Under the pieces are notes generated by a model that saw only the letters and a program-made list of their open reading frames with translations, had not been told where the DNA came from and made no database searches. From positions 4,322-68,321 of the forward strand of contig CAZIFC010000009.1 in NCBI GenBank assembly GCA_964538355.1: a stretch of DNA of 64,000 nt. Direction: 5' to 3'. The translations under genes were made by a program, and so were the position numbers. Below, one piece after another: positions 1-8,964 of this stretch (its first letter is position 1; each line of letters opens with the position of its first letter). The DNA is from Bilophila sp964538355. Lineage in GTDB: Bacteria; Desulfobacterota; Desulfovibrionia; Desulfovibrionales; Desulfovibrionaceae.

Positions 1-1713
1 GTGGATGCCCATGCCGCAGTCGGCGGCTCCGGTGAGCACGTTCGCCGCCACAGCCATGTGGGTGTACTCCTCCTTGTCATAGCCCCTGATTTCCGCAGGC
101 CGAAGTTCCGCCTGCTTCAGCTTCCAGTCAAGCAGAATGCGGGTTCCGGCTCCGCGCTGGCGGTTGATGAACCGCACGCGGGTGAGATCCTCAATCCCTC
201 TGATTTCCAGCGGATTGCCCGCAGGAACGATGATGCCCTGATGCCGAATGGCGAGATTGATAAGGGTAAGCTCCGCATCCGGCAGGAATTTTTTGAGAAA
301 GGGGAAATTGAAGTCGTCCGTTTCGGGATCGAACAGATGCATCCCCGAGAGGTGGCACGCGCCGTTTTTCAGTGCCGTGATGCCGCCCATGCTTCCCACA
401 TGGGTTGAAGCCAGCCGGAAGGGTTCGGGCAGGCCCATCAGCTCGTCGGCCAGCAGATCCAGCGTGTTGTCGTGGCTGCCCACGCAAACGAGGATGCGGT
501 CAAGCTCGGCTTCGGATACGGAAAGCTCGGCAGGGACCGTGGCGTGCTCGCCAAGCCCTTCGGCCTGTTCGGGGATACGCAGGATGCCCTGTGCGCGGGT
601 GACGGTAGTGATGTTGCCCGCGCCGCGTCCGAGCGGAGTCGCCACGAGCTTGTCGCCCACCCTGCCGATGGAAACACGCACATGTTCTTCCACGCCGGGG
701 TGCGAAGGCACGGCACGGGTCAGCTCCACCGGAACGGTGTTTCTGGCTGGCGGCTCGCGGTGCGAGAGCCACGCAATGAGCGGTTCCAGCAGTTCCCTGA
801 AGCAGATCAGCGCACTGACGGGGTATCCCGGAACCCCGGCCGCCAGCCGCCCCCGGCAGTTTGCCAGCAGGGAAGGTTTCCCGGGCATGACGGCGATGCC
901 GTGCGTCAGGATGTCGCCTTCCCTTTCCAGGGTCGCGCGGGTGAAGTCTCGCGAACCGGCGGACGAGCCTGCACAGAAGAGCGTCAGATGCGTTCCGGCG
1001 TCGAGGCTTTGGCAAAGGGCCTCGTGCAGGGCCTCGGGATCGTCGGGGACCGGAGCCGTCCTCTCGACAAGGCAGCCCAGCTCGCGGGCCAGTGCCGCAA
1101 GCATCTGGGAGTTGGACTCCACAACCTCTCCCTTGCCGGGATCGGGACGGCCGGCGAAGTCGAGCACCTCGTTTCCGGTGGGAATGATGCGGACGGTGAC
1201 GCGCTCCCGGACCGGAACCTCCCAGATACCTCCAGACAGCAGCGCGCCTATATCCCACGGGCGCAGGTGGTGGTTGCGGGGGAAAAGCAGTTCCGTAGCC
1301 ACGATGTCCTCACCGATCCGGCGGACGTGCTGCCACGGGAACGCGGGGGTTTCTATGGAAATGTCGCCGCCATTCCGTACAATCTGTTCGATCATGATGA
1401 CGGCGTCGCAGTCTTCGGGCAGCGGCTGCCCCGTGTTGACGGCAAAGCAGGTTTCGCCTTCCCGAAGCGTGAGCGGGCGGCCTTCATGCGCCGCAAAGGT
1501 GGCCCGCGCATTGACCGCGTAGCCGTCCATCGCCGCCGAGTGGAACGTGGGCGAGGAGTGGCGGGCGTATACGGCATGAGCCAGCACCCGCCCGGAGGCC
1601 TCGTGCGCGGGAATGTTCTCTTCGCGGATCAAGGTTTCGCGATCAAGGGCGGCTTTCACGCGGGCTATGGCTTCCGCCGGGGGGATGGTCGTCAGATAGA
1701 TATTGCGCTTCAT
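1..1713 (-). CDS. MoeA-type molybdopterin molybdenumtransferase with C-terminal periplasmic-binding-like domain (3' end cut by window edge)
   Basis: The visible 571 codons start at ATG 1713 (MKRNIYLTTIPPAEAI) and run off the left edge. The N-terminal part has the MoeA substrate-domain signature SAAMDGYAVNARA at about residues 58-70. MoeA inserts molybdate into adenylylated molybdopterin in the cytoplasm, the last step of molybdenum cofactor synthesis. MoeA proteins are about 400 residues, and here the frame stays open well beyond that. The last visible residues (NVLTGAADCGMGIH) resemble the periplasmic-binding-protein-like domain fused to MoeA in several Desulfovibrio and archaeal proteins, where it is thought to bind tungstate, molybdate or an oxyanion. 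It lies 66 nt downstream of uvrC on the same strand. MoeA identity is firm; the role of the fused domain is inferred. Confidence 0.85.
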   Translation of the reverse strand, partial: MKRNIYLTTIPPAEAIARVKAALDRETLIREENIPAHEASGRVLAHAVYARHSSPTFHSAAMDGYAVNARATFAAHEGRPLTLREGETCFAVNTGQPLPEDCDAVIMIEQIVRNGGDISIETPAFPWQHVRRIGEDIVATELLFPRNHHLRPWDIGALLSGGIWEVPVRERVTVRIIPTGNEVLDFAGRPDPGKGEVVESNSQMLAALARELGCLVERTAPVPDDPEALHEALCQSLDAGTHLTLFCAGSSAGSRDFTRATLEREGDILTHGIAVMPGKPSLLANCRGRLAAGVPGYPVSALICFRELLEPLIAWLSHREPPARNTVPVELTRAVPSHPGVEEHVRVSIGRVGDKLVATPLGRGAGNITTVTRAQGILRIPEQAEGLGEHATVPAELSVSEAELDRILVCVGSHDNTLDLLADELMGLPEPFRLASTHVGSMGGITALKNGACHLSGMHLFDPETDDFNFPFLKKFLPDAELTLINLAIRHQGIIVPAGNPLEIRGIEDLTRVRFINRQRGAGTRILLDWKLKQAELRPAEIRGYDKEEYTHMAVAANVLTGAADCGMGIH

Positions 1714-1779
1714 GAATGCCTCGTGAGGGCGTTGGGGGATGGACGGGAGAGGGGAAAAGGGATCAGGAGGGCCTTCGGC

Positions 1780-3732
1780 TCATTCTTTCAGCCCCTTCAG
1801 CTTCTCCGCCAAAACCCCGGCCTTGCGGGGACCGATCCCGGGAATGGCGCAAAGCTGCTCCGGCGTTGCGGAAACGATGGACTCAAGCGTCTTGAAGTGA
1901 TCCCAGAGCAGCCGGGCCGTCACCGCGCCGACGCCGGGAACGCGGAGCAGCTCGGCGGAAAGGGCCGCGCCAGCCCGTGCCCGGCGGTGGCGGCCGATAA
2001 CAAAATGGTGCGCCGTATCGCGGACATGCTGGAGAAAAAGCAGTTCGGCGGAACCGTCGCGCAGCGGCAGGGGGTTGCTCCGCCCCGGCAGGAAAATGCG
2101 ATCGCCGACATTTCCGGCGCGGCGGTCGGCGCGTCCCATGTCGTTACGGGCCTTGGCAATGCCCGCCAGCAGAAAGCGTCCTTCGGCTCCGCATTCGCGC
2201 ACAACGCGCTGGACTGCGGAAACCTGCCCCCGTCCGCCGTCAATCAGAACGAGATCCGCCCACGGCGGGCCTGACGCAAGGCGGCGGCGCATCCACTCGG
2301 CAAGGGCGGCGTAGTCGTCACCGTTGCAGGCCGCATCGCCTTCAAGGGCATAGGTGCGGTAGTCGGACTTTTGCGGCTGCCCGTCCTCAAAGACCACCAT
2401 GCCCACGCGGGTGGAGGAGCCTCCCGTGTGCGAAACGTCCACGCACTCCACGCGCCGGATGGGGCGGGAGGCTGCGGGCACGGCTCCGGGCAGGGCGGAA
2501 TGGACGCGATCCGGCGAAAAGGCCGCCGCCAGACGATCCGACATGGGCGTTTCCCTTTTGGTGAGTGCGGCTTCGCGGGCGTTGGATACAGCCATGTCCA
2601 CAAGCCGGGCTTCGGGGGCGTTGCGCGGTTTGGCGACACGCACCGGGCCGCCGCGCAGATCGGCAAGAGCGGCTTCCAAGGCTTCGAGAGAGCTTGTTTC
2701 GTCCGGGGTTTCCTCGGTGCTTGCCGCCGGTTCCGGGGTGGTTGCGGCTGCGGCGGGCACGCCCGGGAGATCGGCGTCATCCGGGAGCCACGGAACCACA
2801 ATGCGCGGCGGCACAGCGGTTTGCGGGCCGTAAAACTGCCCGAGAAAGCTCCAGAGCAGCTCTGGGCCTTCCGCCAGCTCCAGATCGGGCCAGAAAAAGG
2901 TGCGGCCGTCCACCAGCCGTCCCTCACGCACGAAGAGCAGCCCGAGGGCAAGCCCCCCTCTGGCGGGAGCCACCCCCGCCACATCCATGTTGCCGCCTTC
3001 CGGCAGGACGACGCTCTGGCGTTCGACGGTGCGCTCCACGGCGCGGATCTGGTCACGGAACACGGCGGCCTGCTCGTAGTCCAGCGTCTCGGAGGCTTCC
3101 GTCATGGCCTGGCGCAGCATGTCTATCAGCTCCCGCGAGCGTCCCGAAAGCAGCAGCTCCACGCGGTGGACAAGCGCGGCATAGGTTTCGGGGGAGACGT
3201 TTTCCGTACACGGCGCGAGACACTGCCCGATGTGGTGGTAAAGGCAGGGCCGGACGCGGTTCTTGAAGGCCCGATCCGCGCAGCGGCGCAGGGGAAAAGC
3301 CCGGTGGATGGATTTCCATGTTTCGCGGGCGGCCTGTCCCGAGGTGAACGGCCCGAAATAGCGGGCATTGTCGCGCCGGGTCTGGCGCACGACCTCCAGC
3401 CGGGGGAAGGGCGTATCTTTCGCGATGCGGAACAGGACATACTGCTTGTCGTCGCGCAGCACGATGTTGTAGTGCGGGCGGTGCTTCTTGATGAGGCTCG
3501 CCTCCAGCAGGAGTGCCTCCTTTTCCGTGGTGGTGGAAAGGGTTTCCAGCGCGGCGGCATGTCCGATCATGGCGGCGGTCTTGGGGGTCAGGGCCGAGGC
3601 TTCCCGGAAGTAGGAAAGAATGCGCCTGCGGAGGTTGCGGGCCTTCCCCACATAGATGATGCGCCCCCCGGCATCCTTATAGATGTACACCCCTGGAGTT
3701 ACCGGAAGGGTTGAAGTGGCTGGACGCTCCAT
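1780..3732 (-). CDS. uvrC: UvrC, excinuclease ABC subunit C
   Basis: This 650-residue protein makes the dual incisions in UvrABC nucleotide excision repair. In order it has a GIY-YIG nuclease domain at about 14-95 (GVYIYKDAGG...YVGKARNLRRR), a Cys-rich block after it (RRCADRAFKNRVRPC), a UVR motif that contacts UvrB (LDYEQAAVFRDQI), an RNase H-like C-terminal nuclease starting at CVDVSHTGG, and tandem helix-hairpin-helix motifs at the end (VPGVGAVTARLL, IPGIGPRKAGVL). ATG 3732 was chosen because a GGGGAGA ribosome site lies about 5 nt upstream and the GIY-YIG domain follows at once; longer in-frame extensions are low-complexity. It is somewhat longer than the usual 600-620 residues because of an Ala/Pro/Glu-rich insert before the RNase H-like domain. 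Confidence 0.96.
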   Translation of the reverse strand: MERPATSTLPVTPGVYIYKDAGGRIIYVGKARNLRRRILSYFREASALTPKTAAMIGHAAALETLSTTTEKEALLLEASLIKKHRPHYNIVLRDDKQYVLFRIAKDTPFPRLEVVRQTRRDNARYFGPFTSGQAARETWKSIHRAFPLRRCADRAFKNRVRPCLYHHIGQCLAPCTENVSPETYAALVHRVELLLSGRSRELIDMLRQAMTEASETLDYEQAAVFRDQIRAVERTVERQSVVLPEGGNMDVAGVAPARGGLALGLLFVREGRLVDGRTFFWPDLELAEGPELLWSFLGQFYGPQTAVPPRIVVPWLPDDADLPGVPAAAATTPEPAASTEETPDETSSLEALEAALADLRGGPVRVAKPRNAPEARLVDMAVSNAREAALTKRETPMSDRLAAAFSPDRVHSALPGAVPAASRPIRRVECVDVSHTGGSSTRVGMVVFEDGQPQKSDYRTYALEGDAACNGDDYAALAEWMRRRLASGPPWADLVLIDGGRGQVSAVQRVVRECGAEGRFLLAGIAKARNDMGRADRRAGNVGDRIFLPGRSNPLPLRDGSAELLFLQHVRDTAHHFVIGRHRRARAGAALSAELLRVPGVGAVTARLLWDHFKTLESIVSATPEQLCAIPGIGPRKAGVLAEKLKGLKE

Positions 3733-4047
3733 GCAATCTCCCCAAAAAAGTATGAAAAAGAAACCGGATGAATGCTTTTGCCAGTCTACAGGCGTAGGGC
3801 CGGGCTGTAAACTGTTCTGCGGTTCGCGCTTGCCAGACTGCGCCGGATGCGTGTACCTTGCCCGTATCCGTTTATCAAACAATCCGTCGCGGTTTGTTCT
3901 TTCCCCTGTTGGGGATGGAACGGCCTGAAAGGGCGCGTCGGATTTTCGTATGCCCGGCCCTGCCGGGACGCCTGCCCCGCCTTGCGGCTGGGCCGTCCGC
4001 AGACGCGGCGAGTGCGGAGAACATCTTTTTGCCGACGAGAGGCCGGT
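3733..4047. other. Divergent intergenic region between uvrC and the acidic coiled-coil gene
   Basis: This 315-nt gap holds the 5' ends of two divergent genes. No RNA gene is visible. A plausible rightward promoter is TTGCCA and TACCTT with an 18-nt spacer at about 3829-3858, which is weak. GAGAGG just before ATG 4048 is the likely ribosome site for the rightward gene. Open frames that cross the gap look like out-of-frame extensions, not coding sequence. Confidence 0.4.
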
Positions 4048-5829
4048 ATGGCACAAAAAGCTCCCTACGACCCGGAAGAAGGCATTATAGACCTTTTTGA
4101 GATAGTTGATGATCCTGTGTCCCCCCAGTCCGGGCTGTACGGGGAGTTCCGGGAAGAGGTTTCAGAACCCGTGGAGTTCGAAGCGCGGGAGCCTGCCGCA
4201 GCGCAGGATGAGGCGTCCGGGGAAACGGAGAGGCCCCTGTCCCGGTATCCTTTCGAGAACGAAGAGGCTTTCCGGGATGGACTGCTGGAAGATCCTGCTC
4301 CGGCAGGGGCTGGAAAGCCGGAAGACGAACAGGCCGAGCCGGAAGCCCGGCAGGAAGACGACCTGATCCGGGCGTTTGAAGAGGAAATGGCCAAGGCCGG
4401 TTCCGGCGGAAACGAGGCGGAAGGCAGCGATGCCGAGCGTGCTGTAGAGGACAGCCCCGAAGCGGAAGGGCCTGCGGCACAGGCCTGCGGCGGGGAACCT
4501 GCCTGCGGAGCCTTTGACGGCGCACCCTCCGAAAAAGAGGCGTCCGGGCCGGAAATGTCCGGGCCAGAGACGTCCGGGTCGGAAATGTTCGAGGCGGAAG
4601 CGTCCGAACCTTCCGGCGAACCTTGCGGGGAAACCGTTTTTGATGCTGAAGCGGAGGGGCTGCAAGATGTCCCGCAGCAGCCCGCAAAGGATGATCCGGA
4701 CGGGGCAGAACAGGACGCGGGCGCAGGCCCGGAATGCCCGGAATATCCGGAATCCGGCGAGGTTTCGCCGCTCCCTGCCCAGCCCGAAACCCAGCCAGCG
4801 GACGTTTCTGATGCGGAAGAGGCGGAATGCCGGAAGGAAGAGAAGATGGAGCCTGCGGACGGCAAGCCCGCAGCCGAAGGAAGTTGTTCCGTGCTGAACA
4901 GGTATGAAGGCCCCAAGACCGTCGCCGGTGAGCAGCCGGAAGGCCCGGCAAGCGGTGGGGATGTGGTGTCCGGGGCCGCGTATCTCGGAGTCGGAATGCC
5001 CGGCGGACTCGGGGGATGTCTGGCGCAGCCCTTGCCCGTGGAAAACGCCCCGGCGGGCCAGGAAGTCCCCGGTGTGGAAAAACGTATTATCTGGCTGGAG
5101 GAAGCCGTGAGCCGTCTGAATGAACGGGTTGCCGGTCTGGAACGGCGCGTAGAGGATGCTGAGGGGCAGATGCCGGCTCTGTCCTCCCTGTCCGGGGACA
5201 TCCAGTCCCTGCTGGCGGAAGGCACGGCCCTGTGCGGGCAGTTGAAGGCACTTTCGGCAGAGCTGGAGGCCGAACCCCGTCAGATGCCCTTTGCCGAAGA
5301 GCCTGCGGGTGCTCCCGCTGCGGAGGATCGGCAGAAGGGTTCCGCTCCAGAACCTTCCGAGGCTCCTGATGGATGCGAAGGGCCGCACCCGGCGGCAAGG
5401 CCTGAAGAAGACGCCTCCGGGGGCCTCGAAGCGTTTTCGTCCTTTGCCGATGCCGAGCCGGATATTTTCGGCCTTGCGCTGGAGGCTCTGGAGCAGCGGG
5501 TTTCCCGGCTGGAGCAGCATCCCGAGCAGCCCGCGTCCGCTCCCGATACGGCAGGCATAGCGCAGGACGTGCTGGCTCTGGTTCGTGTAGACATGGAAAA
5601 GGCCGCGGAAGAACAGGAAGCCTCGGCCCGTCTGGTGTCCCAGCTTCAGCAGCGGGTCGAAACGCTGGAATCGCGCCCCGTTCCCCAGCTTATCCTGCCG
5701 GAACTTCCCGATGCCGAGGCCATTACCGCCACCGTGATGGCCCGGGTTCAGGACGAAGTGGATCGCATTGCCGCCGAAGCGGCGGCGCGGGTTCTGCGCG
5801 AGGAAATAGCCAACCTCATGCAGAAATAA
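4048..5829 (+). CDS. Acidic low-complexity protein with C-terminal coiled coils, function unknown
   Basis: I do not recognise this 593-residue protein. ATG 4048 (MAQKAPYDPEEG) follows GAGAGG. Residues 10-330 are very rich in Glu, Ala, Pro and Gly, with short degenerate repeats (SGPEMSGPETSGSEM), and are probably disordered. From about residue 350 there are heptad-like segments (RLNERVAGLERRVEDAEGQM), a second one near 470 (LEALEQRVSRLEQ), and a C-terminal alpha-helical stretch rich in Ala and Glu (MARVQDEVDRIAAEAAARVL). There is no signal peptide, membrane segment or catalytic motif. The architecture suggests a cytoplasmic scaffold or filament-associated protein. It is transcribed alone, divergent from uvrC, and ends at a strong shared terminator. 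The consistent frame, codon use and ribosome site argue that it is real. Confidence 0.75.
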   Translation: MAQKAPYDPEEGIIDLFEIVDDPVSPQSGLYGEFREEVSEPVEFEAREPAAAQDEASGETERPLSRYPFENEEAFRDGLLEDPAPAGAGKPEDEQAEPEARQEDDLIRAFEEEMAKAGSGGNEAEGSDAERAVEDSPEAEGPAAQACGGEPACGAFDGAPSEKEASGPEMSGPETSGSEMFEAEASEPSGEPCGETVFDAEAEGLQDVPQQPAKDDPDGAEQDAGAGPECPEYPESGEVSPLPAQPETQPADVSDAEEAECRKEEKMEPADGKPAAEGSCSVLNRYEGPKTVAGEQPEGPASGGDVVSGAAYLGVGMPGGLGGCLAQPLPVENAPAGQEVPGVEKRIIWLEEAVSRLNERVAGLERRVEDAEGQMPALSSLSGDIQSLLAEGTALCGQLKALSAELEAEPRQMPFAEEPAGAPAAEDRQKGSAPEPSEAPDGCEGPHPAARPEEDASGGLEAFSSFADAEPDIFGLALEALEQRVSRLEQHPEQPASAPDTAGIAQDVLALVRVDMEKAAEEQEASARLVSQLQQRVETLESRPVPQLILPELPDAEAITATVMARVQDEVDRIAAEAAARVLREEIANLMQK

Positions 5830-5930
5830 AAAGGTTTTGAGGCACGGCCCGCAGCTGCGGGCACAGGCGGCGGTTTGCACCGGAATGGGGGCGGACCGCC
5901 GCCTGCGTTTTGGGGCGAGACGCCGATGGA

Positions 5931-5963
5931 AAAGGGCGGCTTCCGTTGTGGAAGCCGCCCTTT
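5931..5963. terminator. Bidirectional hairpin terminator
   Basis: A perfect 14-bp inverted repeat (AAAGGGCGGCTTCC / GGAAGCCGCCCTTT) with a 5-nt loop lies between two convergent genes. It ends in TTT on the plus strand and in TTTT on the minus strand, so it can serve both. Confidence 0.8.
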
Positions 5964-6013
5964 GGTCAGGCATGGCGTCTTTTCATGTCACGCGGCAGCC
6001 GCCGGCATCCCGG

Positions 6014-7960
6014 CTAGTCCTCGTCGGGATAGACGATTTCGTCGGGCATTTCAGATTCGGGGGTGTGGCTGGCGAGCACACGGCGGCGGGTCGGACGGCT
6101 CGGGGCCGGGGCCGCGGTTTCCTCGGCGGTCTTGCGGATCATCGAGGGCGTGGGCAGCGTGTTGTAGATGTTCCAGTAATGCGGCAGGTGGTTCATCACG
6201 ATGCCGGGATTGCTCAGCTTGATGTTGGGACGCAGGAAGGCCGCCAGCGAGAGGGCCAACGCCCACGGGAAGGTCGGGCTGGCCCACGGCGTGGTGGACG
6301 GGGGAATGGCGACAAGGCGGTCTTCCTCACGGGAAAGGCCGAGCTGGTTGAGGAAACTTTCCACCAGTACGTTGTCAACGCTTTCCGGGAGCTTCGGCAT
6401 GACGCCGCCCTTGGCGCGGACGGCGGGAATGAGCGCGAGCACGAGGCCGAGCGGCAGGAGCGAGGAGGGCAGATCGCGCAGGTCGTCAAGGGGCTGAACC
6501 GTGGGCAGCTCCTCGCCTTCGGCGCAGCCTTCCCCGAAGGAAACGGAGAAGGACTCTTCGGAGGCGGAAAAGGCCATGCCGAGCCGTGCAAACATGTCGG
6601 TAGCGATTTTTCCGGTCTTGGGGTCGCCGGTGGCGTTCCAGTCGCCGGAGAGGGTCACTTTCCCGCCGACGAAAGCAGGCATGGCAAGCGAGGTCATCGC
6701 GGCGACGATGTTGGTGCCGGGCGCGATGCCGTCGGGGAAGCTGGCCTTGCCGGGAACCACACGCAGGCAGGCATCGTCATCCGTTTCGGTCAGTTCGGCC
6801 TGAATGCCGGCACTCTGGAGCACGGGCAGGATCTTGGAGACGATGTTGCGGCCTTCGGGATGATCGCCGAGGTGAATGGAGACTTCGCGTTCCCATCCGG
6901 CAGCGGCGACGAGGAGCGACTCCAGCGCGTCGGCGGGCAGATCGGCGGGCACGGTCACTTCGGAAGGCAGCATGGCCGAAGACTCCAGACGGGCGGGCAG
7001 GCCCTCCTGTCCGGGGACCACGCTGGTCAGGCGCGCGCCGAGCAGCGGCAGGAAGTGGCGCAGCGGAGCCAGATCCACGAATTTCAGGCCGCTTTCCCCG
7101 ATAATCTTGAGGCGGGCCGGACGGGTGAGCATCTGGAACAGGATCAGGTACAGGTTGAAGGGATCGTCTCCGACATGGACCACCTTGTCGAGCACGGGCT
7201 TGTTGTAGCCTGCGACAGGCTCGCCGCCCTGGCAGAGGATGCGTCCGTCTTCTTCCCAGCGCAGCCGTGCGCCGATCTGGTTCAGCCCCTTGAGGCATTC
7301 CATGACCGGGCCGTTCAGCGGCACGCCGTACAGGGTGCATTCGCTGGCTCCGCTGGCGGCAAGCGTCATACGGATACGGGGCAGGCGGTCGGAGGAGGGT
7401 GCGGGAAGGGTGACCGCAAGAGGCTTGCGGGCCGGAGCCAGATTGAAGGCCGAGGGCTGTTCGAGATCGGCGGGCGCGACTTCCACTTCCTGAAGCAGGG
7501 CGAAAATCTGGCGGATAAGCTTGGGATCGCGGCTGACGGCAGCGGCGTTTTCTTCCCACGAAGTACGGAGCACACGCTCGTGATCGGACATGCCGCCGTT
7601 GGGCAGGCGGGTCAGCATGCGGCTGCGCCGGGTGATCATCTTGATGATGTCGCGGTCAAGCTCGCGCAGTTCGGCAATAAGCCCGGCTCCTCTCGGGGCC
7701 CGGGGGCGGTCGCCGCCTTCGGCACGGTCGCGGGGAGGCCGCCGCTGGTCGCCGCGCACGGCCCAGTCGGGCCGGGAACCGCGTTCGGGGCGGTCGGAAC
7801 GCTCGGAGCGGTCGCGGGACGCCGTTTCAGGACGTTCGTTGCGGCGGGAGGCCCACTCGGAACGTTCGGGACGCTCGGAACGGTCCTGCGGCTTGTTCCG
7901 GGGATCGTTGAAATCTCGGGGATTGCGGGAATCACGGGGAGCATTGCGTTTGATGGTCAT
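6014..7960 (-). CDS. Arg-rich / chorismate mutase-like / EPSP synthase-like fusion protein
   Basis: The protein has 648 residues from ATG 7960. Residues 1-90 are a charged, Arg-rich low-complexity tail (RPERSE, RDRSERSDRPER). Residues 93-160 resemble an AroQ-type chorismate mutase (LRELDRDIIKMITRRSRML). Residues 176 to about 620 resemble EPSP synthase (AroA), recognisable from the order of the N-terminal lobe (LPAPSSDRLPRIRMTLAASG), the VTLSGDW segment, and the C-terminal LPLGLVLALIPAVRAKGG. Canonical EPSP synthases carry GSKS near the N-terminus and a DHR motif near the C-terminus. Here the matching places read APSS and PTFPWALAL, so key PEP/shikimate-3-phosphate ligands look lost. It may be a highly divergent AroA or a non-catalytic relative. 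No other shikimate gene is next to it. A weak ribosome site (AAGAGC) precedes the start. Confidence 0.7.
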   Translation of the reverse strand: MTIKRNAPRDSRNPRDFNDPRNKPQDRSERPERSEWASRRNERPETASRDRSERSDRPERGSRPDWAVRGDQRRPPRDRAEGGDRPRAPRGAGLIAELRELDRDIIKMITRRSRMLTRLPNGGMSDHERVLRTSWEENAAAVSRDPKLIRQIFALLQEVEVAPADLEQPSAFNLAPARKPLAVTLPAPSSDRLPRIRMTLAASGASECTLYGVPLNGPVMECLKGLNQIGARLRWEEDGRILCQGGEPVAGYNKPVLDKVVHVGDDPFNLYLILFQMLTRPARLKIIGESGLKFVDLAPLRHFLPLLGARLTSVVPGQEGLPARLESSAMLPSEVTVPADLPADALESLLVAAAGWEREVSIHLGDHPEGRNIVSKILPVLQSAGIQAELTETDDDACLRVVPGKASFPDGIAPGTNIVAAMTSLAMPAFVGGKVTLSGDWNATGDPKTGKIATDMFARLGMAFSASEESFSVSFGEGCAEGEELPTVQPLDDLRDLPSSLLPLGLVLALIPAVRAKGGVMPKLPESVDNVLVESFLNQLGLSREEDRLVAIPPSTTPWASPTFPWALALSLAAFLRPNIKLSNPGIVMNHLPHYWNIYNTLPTPSMIRKTAEETAAPAPSRPTRRRVLASHTPESEMPDEIVYPDED

Positions 7961-8210
7961 GGAGTGCTCTTGATTAAGGTGGGATCTGTTCGGAAGGGTA
8001 TAAAGGTTCCGTACGCGTCGGGCGTGCCGGAACGCTGTACTGTCGTGTAAGGAAGTAACGTTAACCCGAAACGCCGTTGCCCGCAAGTTTGGCACGGGCG
8101 CAACCCCGCCTTCCGGGATTGACGCGGTATCTGCGAGACGCTAGAGCTGGAAAAGGCCTGTTTCTCCCAAGGCCGCCTGCGGAAAGAAACTCTTCGTTTC
8201 AGGAGTGCGT

Positions 8211-8948
8211 ATGTCCGAGTTTACGCCGTTGCTGGCTTTCTACGTCTTTGCGGCTGTCTTTGCGGCAGGGGTTGTCCGGGGTGCGACGGGGTTCGGATTT
8301 TCCATGATCATGATCGTGCTCCTGACGCTGTTCTTTCCTCCCGCGCAGGTGGCTCCGGTCATTTTGTTCTGGGAAGTGCTTGCCAGCATCGGGCATCTGC
8401 CGTTTGTCTACCGCCAGGTACACTGGAAATCCCTGCGCTGGATCGGCCTTGGGGTCGCGCTGGGTACGCCGCTGGGGGTCTACTGCCTGGTATCGCTGCC
8501 GGTGGACGCCATGCGGCTGCTCATCAACGGCGTGGTGCTGGTGCTGACGGGCATGCTCTACTGCGGCCTGCGCCCGAAGAACTCCCCCTCGGCGGCCCAG
8601 ACCACGGGCGTGGGCCTGCTTGCCGGGGTCATCAACGGAGCCTCCGCCAACGGCGGCCCGCCGATCATCCTGTTTTTTCTGTCCAGCCCGCTGGGAGCGG
8701 CGGTTGGGCGGGCCTCGCTCATTGCCTTTTTCCTGTTTACCGACGTGCTGGCCTCGCTCTTCTACTGGCAGCAGGGCCTGATCCGCCTCGATACCTTCCT
8801 TTTTGCGGGCATCTTTGCCTTGCCGATGTTCGGAGGCATGTGGATCGGGAACCGCTGGTTCTCCCGCGTGGACGAGGTCAGGTTCCGCAAGGTCGTGCTT
8901 GCGCTGCTGATGATCATTGCCGTGGTCGGGCTGCTCAAGGCCCTGTAG
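8211..8948 (+). CDS. TauE/SafE family sulfite/organosulfur export permease
   Basis: A 245-residue inner-membrane protein with about seven or eight hydrophobic helices. The N-terminal GVVRGATGFGFSM and the repeat-related segment in the second half (LAGVINGASANGGPPII) are typical of the TauE/SafE (DUF81) family, which exports sulfite, sulfoacetate or related anions. ATG 8211 is preferred over GTG 8205 because AGGAG ends 5 nt upstream of it. A possible promoter is TTGACG (8119-8124) with CTAGAG (8141-8146) and a 16-nt spacer. The gene stands alone, divergent from the EPSP synthase-like gene and convergent with the AEC carrier. The substrate is not determinable from sequence; sulfite is reasonable for a sulfate reducer. 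Confidence 0.85.
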   Translation: MSEFTPLLAFYVFAAVFAAGVVRGATGFGFSMIMIVLLTLFFPPAQVAPVILFWEVLASIGHLPFVYRQVHWKSLRWIGLGVALGTPLGVYCLVSLPVDAMRLLINGVVLVLTGMLYCGLRPKNSPSAAQTTGVGLLAGVINGASANGGPPIILFFLSSPLGAAVGRASLIAFFLFTDVLASLFYWQQGLIRLDTFLFAGIFALPMFGGMWIGNRWFSRVDEVRFRKVVLALLMIIAVVGLLKAL

Positions 8949-8964
8949 CCGGCCTCTGCCGCGC

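Noticed and set aside
472..2274. Long plus-strand frame opposite moeA and uvrC
   Set aside because: It overlaps two well-supported genes on the other strand and is a high-GC shadow with no ribosome site.
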